A stretch of 35,677 bases of DNA from CAZRQL01 sp964602415 (lineage in GTDB: Bacteria > Bacteroidota > Bacteroidia > Cytophagales > Flammeovirgaceae), in the NCBI GenBank assembly GCA_964602415.1, contig CAZRQL010000031.1, positions 1 through 35,677 on the forward strand, written 5' to 3'. Position numbers and translations under genes: made by a program. The notes under the pieces are model-generated. The model saw only the letters and a program-made list of their open reading frames with translations, was not told the origin of the DNA and did no database searches. Within the stretch, counting starts at the first letter, position 1. Each line of letters begins with the position of its first letter. Positions 25,027 through 32,441 of this stretch are shown piece by piece.

Positions 25027-28000
25027 ATGAGGCTAATATACTTTTTTTCAAGCGTTTACTTCGTCCTTCTACAAGGATCGGTATGGGCACAAGTCTCAGG
25101 CACAATCACCATAGATGGAGGTAAAAAATTTACCAACAGCCGCGATGGCTCTGTAACACTTTCTATATCAGCGGTTAATGCCAATCAAATGATGGTTAGC
25201 AACAGCGGGAGTTTTGAGGGGGCACAGTGGGAGCAGCTCCAGTTCGTAAAAAAATGGCGGCTCTCTGCTTCCGCCGGAGATGGACTCAAGCAAGTGTATG
25301 CCAAATTCAAAGACGCTGCCGGAAACGTTTCAGAAGTAGTTGAAGCTCAAATAGAATTAGACAGACAACCTCCTACCGGCGGAGTTCTGGTCATCAACTA
25401 TGGCGCGCAATACGTAGGTGCAGGACAGGATTACATCACTTTGGAGTTGGATGTGGACGACAAATTTGCTGTTATGATCAGCAACCGCAAAGACTTTTTG
25501 GGGGCCACTTGGCGCAAATTCGCTCCCAATATCAAATTGCCTCTTCAAGGAAAAGACGGCAAAGTAGAAATATTTGCCAAATTCAAAGACAAAGCAGGCA
25601 ACGAATCCGAAACGGTCTCTTCTTCTATCATTTGGGACAAAACCCCTCCCCAAAACTGCTCATTGGAAATCAATAATGGAGACAAATTTACCCGCTCACG
25701 CAATGTCAAAATCAAATTCAAATGTCCTGAAGCCGCCCAATACATCCTCAAGGAAGGGAAAGGATGGACAAATTTTGAACCCGAAATAGACTGGGAACTC
25801 CCTGCAGGCGACGGGGTAAAAGAAGTATCTGCCAAATTCAAAGACTTGGCCGGCAACATCACCACCGATGCAGCAAGTGCCAAAATAATACTCGATACCA
25901 CACCGCCTTCAAACGGATTTATTCAAATCAACGACGGTGCTGCCTACACCAACAAATACAATGAAGTTCACCTCAAATTGGCGGCCATTGGGGCTGATGA
26001 GATGATTATAGGGCTTGATACTTTTTTTACCAACATGCGCTGGGAACCTTTCAATAGCGTCAAGTCCAGTTTTGCGGTAAGCGATGTAGATGGCCTGAAA
26101 ATAGTTTATGTCAAATTCAGAGACAAAGCGGGAAACATGTCAAACGTGTACGCCGATAGCATCTACCTCGACAGAACCCCGCCTGTGGCCAATGGTATTG
26201 AGATGGTAAACGAAAACATCGTTCTTACTCCTCAAACAAACCAAAAAGTCCTAAAAACCAGTTCCAAAAAAATAGATTTAAAAATCAAAGCAGACGGAGC
26301 GGAGTACATGAAAATCAGCAATGTCAATAGTTTTTATGGGGCTGCATGGGAAAAATACCGTGAAGACTACCCTGGTTGGGAATGGGGCAGCCAAGACAAA
26401 GGGAAAATCAACGTATTTGCTATTTTTAAAGATGCAGCGGGCAATGAGTCAAAAATTGTATCCGACTTCCTGATATTGGACAATGAGCCACCGGTTGATT
26501 GCAGCATTTATATTGACAACAAAAAAGAATTCAGCACCCACCCCGGCGGCAAAGTCAAGCTAACCATCAACGCCAGAGGAGCGGATTTTATGATGATAGC
26601 CAATGACCCTACCTTCAAAGGAGCCAATTACGAACCCTATCTCAAAGATAAAGAATGGACTTTGAGCGAAAACGATGGCATCAAAACGGTGTATGTCAAG
26701 TTCAAAGATATTGCAGGCAATGAAACCGAGCTTTTCTCAGATAATATTGTACTCGACAGGAAACCGCCCTACGAATGCAGCATCGTCATTAATAAGGGCG
26801 AAGAGCGCACCAACAACCCTGACAAAGTGGTCATACTCAGGTTGCGAGCCAAAGAAGCCCGTTCCATGCAAATCAGCAACTCTAAATCTTTTGATGGAAT
26901 CCGCTGGACACCCTACAACGAAATGAACGTAACGCATACCCTTAGCGGCGACGATGGCCTCAAAGTGGTCTATGCCCGATTTATGGACGAAGCCGAAAAC
27001 ATCAGCCAAGCTGTAAGCGATACCATCATTTTGGATAGAAAGCCACCGACCCAAGGAAAAGTAGCCATCAAAGATGCTGAAAAATTCAACGGCATGACTG
27101 CCACCGACAAAGTACAACTCGAACTTTATGCCGAAGGTGCCGTTGAAATGATGGTCAGCAACAGTATTGATATGAAAGGTGCTTCATGGGAGCCTTACAG
27201 CACCACAAAGGATTGGACACTGGTAGGACAAGACGGACTCAAAACCGTTTACGCTCAGTTTAGAGACAAAATAGGCAATGTATCTACTTTGGCTTATGCT
27301 AGGGTGGGCGTGGACAGACAAGCACCCAAAGACGGCAAAATCACCCTATTGGGACAAGACCGCTTCGGCAACACAGGCACTAACTCAACAATAGACAATG
27401 CAAAGTATTGCACCAATATAAACAAGTATGTTACCGTAAGGGCTTACACCGATGAGGCCGACCAAATGTGGATTAGCAACAGCAAGGATTTTTCTGATGG
27501 CGGCTGGGAGACTTACAGTTTGATAAAATACAACTTCATACTGGCCGGAGAAGACGGCGAAAAAACGGTGTGGGCTAAATTCAGAGACAAAGCAGGCAAC
27601 GAAACCAATCCTATCTCGGCTTCCATCACTTTGGATAGACAAGAGCCTTACGATGCCCAAATCATCATAGAGCAAGGCAATCCTTACACCCGAAGCAATA
27701 CCGTGCGCCTTGAGCTCAAAGTATCCGATGCCCATGAGATGATTGTGTCCACTTCGCCTATTTTCTTGCCTCCTGCAAAATGGGTGCGCTATGAGCCTCA
27801 AATCAGCTACCAACTCACCCCGGGCGATGGAGAAAAAAGGCTTTTTGTCAAATACCGCGACAAAGCCGGAAATGAGTCCGCCCCCGCTGACGCACGGATT
27901 ATTGTAGATACAGAGGCTCCTGTCATCAAATCGCTCAAGATAAACGGTGGCAAAACCTCAACCAGCAATACTACGGTAGAATTGACACTCGATGTACTGG

Positions 28001-28185
28001 GTGCGCATCAATTTATGATATCCAATTCTTCCCAATTCACGGGCGGGTATTGGGATGACTTTACTTCAAAACTCTCATGGAATCTTGAGCCCGGAGTTGG
28101 TCTGAAAGTGGTCTATCTGAAGTTCAAAGACTTGGCCGGAAACGAAACCCCACCACGCAACGTGAATATCACGTTGATTGATTAA
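25027..28185 (+). CDS. Secreted protein of eleven Ig-like repeats
   Basis: This 1052-aa protein has a signal peptide (residues 1-22) followed by eleven tandem repeats of about 85-105 residues and nothing else. The shared pattern is I-x-I-x-x-G-x-x-Y/F-T-x-x-x-x-V-x-L-x-L, then A-x-x-M-x-I-S-N-x-x-x-F-x-G-A-x-W-E-x-Y, W-x-L-x-x-x-D-G-x-K-x-V-Y-x-K-F-K-D-x-A-G-N-E, ending S-x-x-I-x-L-D-x-x-P-P. These are bacterial Ig-like repeats of the kind found in surface adhesins and filaments. Repeat 3 lacks the ISN and AxWE elements, and repeat 5 has a longer A-B loop. There is no T9SS tail, LPxTG-like signal or lipobox, so it may be periplasmic, attached to a partner or released. An elongated rod is the likely shape. 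A perfect 14-bp palindrome spans the stop codon. Confidence 0.85.
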   Translation: MRLIYFFSSVYFVLLQGSVWAQVSGTITIDGGKKFTNSRDGSVTLSISAVNANQMMVSNSGSFEGAQWEQLQFVKKWRLSASAGDGLKQVYAKFKDAAGNVSEVVEAQIELDRQPPTGGVLVINYGAQYVGAGQDYITLELDVDDKFAVMISNRKDFLGATWRKFAPNIKLPLQGKDGKVEIFAKFKDKAGNESETVSSSIIWDKTPPQNCSLEINNGDKFTRSRNVKIKFKCPEAAQYILKEGKGWTNFEPEIDWELPAGDGVKEVSAKFKDLAGNITTDAASAKIILDTTPPSNGFIQINDGAAYTNKYNEVHLKLAAIGADEMIIGLDTFFTNMRWEPFNSVKSSFAVSDVDGLKIVYVKFRDKAGNMSNVYADSIYLDRTPPVANGIEMVNENIVLTPQTNQKVLKTSSKKIDLKIKADGAEYMKISNVNSFYGAAWEKYREDYPGWEWGSQDKGKINVFAIFKDAAGNESKIVSDFLILDNEPPVDCSIYIDNKKEFSTHPGGKVKLTINARGADFMMIANDPTFKGANYEPYLKDKEWTLSENDGIKTVYVKFKDIAGNETELFSDNIVLDRKPPYECSIVINKGEERTNNPDKVVILRLRAKEARSMQISNSKSFDGIRWTPYNEMNVTHTLSGDDGLKVVYARFMDEAENISQAVSDTIILDRKPPTQGKVAIKDAEKFNGMTATDKVQLELYAEGAVEMMVSNSIDMKGASWEPYSTTKDWTLVGQDGLKTVYAQFRDKIGNVSTLAYARVGVDRQAPKDGKITLLGQDRFGNTGTNSTIDNAKYCTNINKYVTVRAYTDEADQMWISNSKDFSDGGWETYSLIKYNFILAGEDGEKTVWAKFRDKAGNETNPISASITLDRQEPYDAQIIIEQGNPYTRSNTVRLELKVSDAHEMIVSTSPIFLPPAKWVRYEPQISYQLTPGDGEKRLFVKYRDKAGNESAPADARIIVDTEAPVIKSLKINGGKTSTSNTTVELTLDVLGAHQFMISNSSQFTGGYWDDFTSKLSWNLEPGVGLKVVYLKFKDLAGNETPPRNVNITLID

Positions 28186-28190
28186 TCAAT
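28177..28190. repeat. Perfect 14-bp palindrome over the stop codon
   Basis: ATTGATTAATCAAT is its own reverse complement and includes the TAA stop (28183-28185) of the eleven-repeat gene. It is too AT-rich and lacks a T-run to be a convincing terminator; it could be a regulator or insertion site, or chance. Confidence 0.4.
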
Positions 28191-28212
28191 AGGAGACCGC
28201 ACTTACAGCTTC

Positions 28213-28369
28213 AGAATGGGCTATCGCTATGATGTCGGGGCATTCATCCCGTGGTTATTTTATCTGCGACCCCATCAACGTATCTGTAAGCTACAAACAT
28301 CTGATTTCTTCGGAATTGGGTGCATTTGTTCGGGGTTAAGCATCGGAAAAATTTCTATTGCTTAATCCG
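28213..28369 (-). repeat. Intergenic repeat, copy 1 (about 157 bp)
   Basis: Read on the minus strand from 28369, this segment starts CGGATTA, contains AATAGAAA, and has a conserved core TTGTAGC-TAC-GATACGTTGATGGG (plus-strand 28269-28295), ending GATAGC-ATTCT. The same elements appear in the same order on the plus strand at 35401-35573. No transposase or terminal repeat is seen. It fills the gap between the eleven-repeat gene and the broken DUF1801 gene. It could be a dispersed regulatory or mobile repeat; only two copies can be seen here. Confidence 0.6.
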
Positions 28370-28400
28370 TATTGATTTTATTGCCTGCTATGGTGCTCTT

Positions 28401-28687
28401 TCAATGCAGTTTCACTGCAACCATATCAATATCTTCTTTCTTTTTAAATTTTATATGCCTCAACAATTTTCCTGTGCCTTGAAGTAGCTTTTTGGGGTCT
28501 TCCAAGTTAGCACCATGAAAAAAAACAAGATTTACAGAGTCTTTTAGGGGTTTGATGTAGCAGATTTCCCCTTTCATGTTTTTTTCTGTTCCAAAAGTTA
28601 TCATCTTATCTGCATGGTCTATCCACATTTTTTGTCAGGCAAGATTTTTTGAGCAGTTACCTCAAAAATCAACTTTGCCGTATCCAC
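28401..28687 (-). pseudogene. Frameshifted DUF1801-family gene
   Basis: The intact 3' part (75 codons from ATG 28628) contains MITFGTEKNMKGEICYIKPL, VNLVFFHGANL, and DPKKLLQGTGKLLRHIKF, the hallmark end of DUF1801 proteins (usually 110-140 aa, function not established). A stop lies just upstream in frame, but the next frame reads VDTAKLIFEV then AQKILPDKK, which fits the missing N-terminal helix (…ILEAMPD-like). Adding one A to the six-A run at 28628-28633 would join them as DKKMWIDHADK. The upstream part has no ATG (GTG at 28687 is the best candidate), so the 5' end is also doubtful. A decayed gene is more likely than a short functional one. Confidence 0.55.
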
Positions 28688-28783
28688 AACTTGGGGTGAA
28701 AATTGCCCAAAAAATCTGCTATTTCTTGGTTAATTGTAAAAACGATATTAATTCTTTTAAAACAACAATAAGTCAACAAGCTG

Positions 28784-29173
28784 CTACTTTTTGACCAAAA
28801 ACACAGGCACGACCTTTACTTTCATCAAACCGGACAAAACCGAAGGGTCGTTGTAAGCCAAGGCCTGTGCTTCAGCCGGTTCGTACGTTTTCAAAAAACA
28901 CATCGAAAAGAAGTCTTTGTCATATTGTGGCAAGGCGGCGCGGCTCAAAATGACCGCTTTTTTGGTTTTGTATAGCTCTTTTATGTAATCTAAATGGGCT
29001 TGGTAGGCATTTTTGGCTTCTTGATGCCAGAGGCTTGAGTCTCGCATGGACTCAATAGGCTCAAGGATGTACACATAATAATCCACCATGTCCAAATCGG
29101 GCTGCTGTTTTTGAGAACCGCCTCTGCAAGAAGACAGCAATAACAAGAGAAAGATAATTTTCAATATTTGCAT
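28784..29173 (-). CDS. YciI-like lipoprotein
   Basis: This 129-aa protein has a lipoprotein signal peptide with the lipobox LSSC (Cys at residue 16), so the mature protein is probably anchored to a membrane. The rest resembles the YciI/YCII-related fold, a ferredoxin-like domain: YYVYILEPIE strand, AYQAHLDYIKEL helix containing the typical His, AVILSRAALPQ, FFSMCFLKTYEPAEAQALAYNDPSVLSGLMKVKVVPVFLV. The family's role is unknown; some members may be enzymes, others are fused to sigma factors. A Fur-box-like palindrome lies about 34 bases upstream. It follows the aminopeptidase gene by 44 bases on the same strand and may belong to that unit. Confidence 0.75.
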   Translation of the reverse strand: MQILKIIFLLLLLSSCRGGSQKQQPDLDMVDYYVYILEPIESMRDSSLWHQEAKNAYQAHLDYIKELYKTKKAVILSRAALPQYDKDFFSMCFLKTYEPAEAQALAYNDPSVLSGLMKVKVVPVFLVKK

Positions 29174-29203
29174 AAAGAATTAGTTAGTTCATAAAATTAA
29201 GTA

Positions 29204-29222
29204 AAAAATGATTATCATTACC
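29204..29222. promoter_or_regulatory. Fur-box-like palindrome
   Basis: The core AATGATTATCATT (29207-29219) is perfectly palindromic, and the surrounding 19 bases agree with the E. coli-type Fur consensus GATAATGATAATCATTATC at 16 positions (my count). It lies between the aminopeptidase stop and the YciI-like lipoprotein start, overlapping the stop codon. Whether the Fur protein of this phylum uses the same site is not known from the sequence. Confidence 0.4.
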
Positions 29223-30216
29223 AAAATATCAGCCGCTTTGTGCCATATTTAGAGCGTAAATAAGCAATGTAACGAATCAAATCGCCGCCTGCCTCCGACT
29301 CAAACTCATACTGAAAATCGGCTTCACTTTCATTGTATTGCAAAAAAGAATAGAAATAAGCGTTGTTTAAATTTCGTTTGGCAAATTTTTCCCTAAATTT
29401 AGGATGAAAATCTTGATTTCCGACAACCCATTCTTTAAACTCTTGCATCTTTTGTTTTTTTAACAAGGGCAAATCAACATCTTTTTTTTGGTATAAAGCA
29501 TCAAGTTCTGTTGCAAAGCTGACTACTTTTCGGGTGTAGTTTTGTTGTGTTTGCAAACTGAGCAAATAGCTGCTCAGTTCGGGCGAATCGTTGCCAAAGT
29601 AACTTTGCAAGAACAACTTAGCCCCTTGCTGTCCTATGAAGTTGGCCAAATTTTCATTGTACTCGACGCTGTTTTTCAGGTAGATAGTCCCGTGCGTAAG
29701 TTCGTGGATGATCAGTTCGGCCAAATCGCCTGCCTCCAGTTCGAGCATCTGAGAGAGGATAGGGTCGGAAAGCAGTCCCAAGGTTGACCACGCGCTTACG
29801 GGGCGCACCAATGTATCGTAGCCCTCTTGGGCGAGTTGTTGGGTCAATGACTGTGCGGCGGCTTGGGAAAAAAAGCCTTTGTAGCTAAAAGACCCCACAA
29901 CAGGAAAGTCCCAAGTTTTGGCTACCAGCCTATAAGGCTCACAGGCCACCACCAACCATAGCAGAGGCTTTCTTTTTTGGTCGTAAATTTTTGTGTAAGA
30001 AGCGTTTCGTCTTAATCCCAGCGTATCGAAGGCAAAATCCCTGATTTTTTTGATGAGCCTGATTTTGGCCACCTGTGCACTGTCAAAACTGCCTGTGGCG
30101 ATGGCTTTTTCGACTGCTACCGCGCCCATAATCACCTGCAACTGGCCATAGCCCTGCCTAAGTCCGTAACTGAGGGCCTCAAAATTCCAGACCAAAAAAA
30201 CGACTACGGCAAACAA
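29218..30216 (-). CDS. Membrane-anchored aminopeptidase (DUF2265 family)
   Basis: This 332-aa putative zinc aminopeptidase of the COG4324/DUF2265 family has the zinc site HELTHG, with His171 and Glu172, and His175. A conserved Glu-rich segment follows (VEYNENLANFIGQQGA), plus FSYKGFFS and a segment near residues 80-90 with YRLVAKTWDFPVVG. The N-terminus is hydrophobic (FAVVVFLVWNFEALSYG), a probable anchor with the catalytic part in the periplasm. The start is uncertain: the only usable codon is TTG 30216, while the frame stays open upstream into the acyltransferase end without an ATG, reading LKVGFRLSL before the hydrophobic part. It lies 20 bases downstream of the acyltransferase stop and is probably co-transcribed with it. 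Confidence 0.85.
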   Translation of the reverse strand: MFAVVVFLVWNFEALSYGLRQGYGQLQVIMGAVAVEKAIATGSFDSAQVAKIRLIKKIRDFAFDTLGLRRNASYTKIYDQKRKPLLWLVVACEPYRLVAKTWDFPVVGSFSYKGFFSQAAAQSLTQQLAQEGYDTLVRPVSAWSTLGLLSDPILSQMLELEAGDLAELIIHELTHGTIYLKNSVEYNENLANFIGQQGAKLFLQSYFGNDSPELSSYLLSLQTQQNYTRKVVSFATELDALYQKKDVDLPLLKKQKMQEFKEWVVGNQDFHPKFREKFAKRNLNNAYFYSFLQYNESEADFQYEFESEAGGDLIRYIAYLRSKYGTKRLIFW

Positions 30217-30236
30217 CGAGAGCCTAAACCCGACTT

Positions 30237-30827
30237 TTAAGGAATGGGGGATTTTTTTTTTTCGGGGTAGATGTGCTGCAAAGAAGATTTGGCAGGATGG
30301 CGCGGGATGACATGCCGGTAGTATTGCTTGATTTCTTCGAGGTCTTTTTCTTTGTCTCCGGTAGGGTAAAACATCCTCCCCAAGCCAATTTCTTTGCGGT
30401 AGTAGTCTATATGCCCCAATACCAGCGGGATACCGGCTTTGAGGGCGATGTGATAAAACCCTGTTTTCCAGTTGGGGTTTAGGCTGCGTGTGCCTTCGGG
30501 GGTGATGGCGATGCCCATTTTGTCGTGCTTGTCAAACTGCTCGGCGACTTGCTCCACCACACCTGTATTTTTGGAGCGGTCAACGGGTATGCCACCAAGT
30601 TTTTTGATAATATTTCCGTAGGGAGGTTTTAAGTACTCACTCTTTATGAGAAACTTACAGTCTGCCAAGCCCAAAAAACGCCGAGCCAACACCCCCATAA
30701 AAAAATCCCAGTTGCTCGTGTGTGGCACTACCAAAACAATGTATTTGGGGATATTGGCAGGAAGTTTATTGCCGATTTTCCAACCCATCAACCAAAGAAT
30801 AGTTTTGTATAAAATATTGATAATCAT
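30237..30827 (-). CDS. PlsC-like acyltransferase
   Basis: From ATG 30827 this is a 196-aa member of the lysophospholipid acyltransferase superfamily, acting at the inner membrane. The catalytic motif HTSNWD (the HX4D box) is at residues about 36-41, PEGTR is near residue 110, and GGIPVDRS (motif II) is between them. The open frame extends upstream to a TTG at 30875, but ATG 30827 gives a better N-terminus. The length is short for PlsC (about 240), fitting the small COG3176/PlsC-like group found in Bacteroidota. The C-terminus ends in an A-rich Lys stretch encoded by an 11-base A-run (30252-30262), a slip-prone site. The substrate (phospholipid or ornithine/other lipid) is not determined. It is divergent to purH with 67 bases between. 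Confidence 0.85.
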   Translation of the reverse strand: MIINILYKTILWLMGWKIGNKLPANIPKYIVLVVPHTSNWDFFMGVLARRFLGLADCKFLIKSEYLKPPYGNIIKKLGGIPVDRSKNTGVVEQVAEQFDKHDKMGIAITPEGTRSLNPNWKTGFYHIALKAGIPLVLGHIDYYRKEIGLGRMFYPTGDKEKDLEEIKQYYRHVIPRHPAKSSLQHIYPEKKKSPIP

Positions 30828-30882
30828 AATTGTAAAATACAAATCAAATCCCGAATTTTCTACAACTAAGCACAAAAAAATC

Positions 30883-30890
30883 TATATTTG
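30883..30890 (+). promoter_or_regulatory. Bacteroidota -7 promoter element for purH
   Basis: TATATTTG matches TAnnTTTG exactly and ends only four bases before the purH ATG (30895). The transcript would therefore be leaderless or nearly so. The TTTC at 30857-30860 is a poor -33 match at 22 bases. Confidence 0.5.
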
Positions 30891-30894
30891 CGCT

Positions 30895-32427
30895 ATGCAA
30901 AAAAAAATAACTTCTGCTCTAATTTCCGTATTTGACAAAACCGGTTTAGAGCCTATTGTGCGCCTGTTAGATTCAAAAGGCATAAAGATATATTCTACTG
31001 GCGGAACTTTTAGCTTTATTGAGCAACTCAATATCCCTGTAGCCCCGATAGAATCGGTAACGGGCTTTCCTTCGATTTTTGGAGGAAGGGTCAAAACCCT
31101 TCATCCTAAGGTATTTGGGGGGATTTTGTACCGCCGCGAAAACGAGTCCGACATCAAAGAAGCGGCTGTTTATGAAGTGCCTTCTTTTGACATGGTCATA
31201 GTTGATTTGTATCCTTTTGAGCAAACGGTAGAAAGCGGGGCTACCCACGAAGAAATCATCGAAAAAATAGACATTGGGGGCATTTCGCTCATCCGCGCCG
31301 CTGCCAAAAACTACCAAGACGTGCTGGTGGTGTCTTCCCGCTCTCAATATGAGGAAGTTGTCAATATGTTGGAAGAAAACCACTGCCAGACGAGCTTGGA
31401 AGACCGATTGGAATTTGCCGCCGCTGCCTTTGATATTAGCTCACATTATGATACTTTGATTTTCAATTATTTCAACGCACAACTACCGCCACAAAAGCAT
31501 ATTTTGCACTACAAAGAGAGCATCCGCGAAGTCAATTTTTTGCGCTACGGCGAAAACCCGCACCAGCGGGGGGCATTTTTTGGCGATTTGGGCAAAATAT
31601 TGGAACAGTTAAACGGCAAAGAGCTTTCTTACAACAACTTGGTGGATATAGATGCCGCCATACAGTTGGTTGCAGAATTTGAGGCTACCTCAGTGGCCAT
31701 CATCAAACACACCAACGCCTGCGGGGTAGCCCATGGGCAAAATATATACGAAGCCTACCAAAAAGCCTTGGCCGCAGACCCTGTTTCGGCTTTCGGTGGG
31801 GTCATTGTGGCAAACCGACAAATTGACTTGCAGGCGGCTCAAACCATCAACGAACTGTTTTTTGAGATATTGATTGCCCCTTCTTACCAAAAAGAGGCTC
31901 TCGAACTGCTCACCATGAAAAAAAACCGCATCATTTTACTACAAAAACCCGCCGAACTGCCCATTTATCAATATAAAACCTTGCTCAACGGGGTAATAGG
32001 CCAAGAAAAAGACCTCAACACTGTTACGGCCAGAGACCTCAAGTTTGTTACCAAACTCAGTCCCACGCCGGAGCAAATAGAGAGCCTGCTTTTTGCAAAC
32101 AAAATTGTCAAACACACCAAATCAAACGCCATAGTCTTGGCAACCAACGGGCAACTGTTTGCCAGTGGCACGGGACAGACCTCAAGGGTAGATGCCTTGC
32201 GCCAAGCCATACACAAAGCCAAATCCTTTGGTTTTGACCTCAGACAGGCCGTTATGGCTTCCGATGCTTTCTTTCCTTTTGCTGACTGTGTCGAAATAGC
32301 CCATGCAGAAGGCATAAAAGCCGTCATCCAACCGGGAGGCTCTATCAAAGATAAAGACAGCACCGAATTTTGCGATGCGCATGATATGGTGATGGTTTTT
32401 ACAGGAATTAGGCATTTCAAACATTGA
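30895..32427 (+). CDS. purH: Bifunctional AICAR formyltransferase/IMP cyclohydrolase
   Basis: This 510-aa cytoplasmic enzyme catalyses the last two steps of de novo IMP synthesis. The N-terminal IMP cyclohydrolase domain contains GRVKTLHPKVFGGIL (near residue 65) and IDIGGISLIRAAAKN. The C-terminal AICAR transformylase domain has RYGENPHQRG, SYNNLVDIDAA, IKHTNACGVA with the catalytic Lys-His pair, and DPVSAFGGVIV. It ends MVFTGIRHFKH, as in the family. ATG 30895 is chosen because it gives the conserved MQKKITSALISVFDK start and follows the -7 box; upstream in-frame codons would run through the acyltransferase gene. It is followed by an amidohydrolase lipoprotein gene 14 bases away, possibly in the same transcript. 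Confidence 0.97.
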   Translation: MQKKITSALISVFDKTGLEPIVRLLDSKGIKIYSTGGTFSFIEQLNIPVAPIESVTGFPSIFGGRVKTLHPKVFGGILYRRENESDIKEAAVYEVPSFDMVIVDLYPFEQTVESGATHEEIIEKIDIGGISLIRAAAKNYQDVLVVSSRSQYEEVVNMLEENHCQTSLEDRLEFAAAAFDISSHYDTLIFNYFNAQLPPQKHILHYKESIREVNFLRYGENPHQRGAFFGDLGKILEQLNGKELSYNNLVDIDAAIQLVAEFEATSVAIIKHTNACGVAHGQNIYEAYQKALAADPVSAFGGVIVANRQIDLQAAQTINELFFEILIAPSYQKEALELLTMKKNRIILLQKPAELPIYQYKTLLNGVIGQEKDLNTVTARDLKFVTKLSPTPEQIESLLFANKIVKHTKSNAIVLATNGQLFASGTGQTSRVDALRQAIHKAKSFGFDLRQAVMASDAFFPFADCVEIAHAEGIKAVIQPGGSIKDKDSTEFCDAHDMVMVFTGIRHFKH

Positions 32428-32441
32428 ACCCTTCCTCTTCG

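Noticed and set aside
30828..30894. Purine riboswitch upstream of purH
   Set aside because: The intergenic gap is only 67 bases, no aptamer-like fold is seen, and the -7 box leaves no leader.
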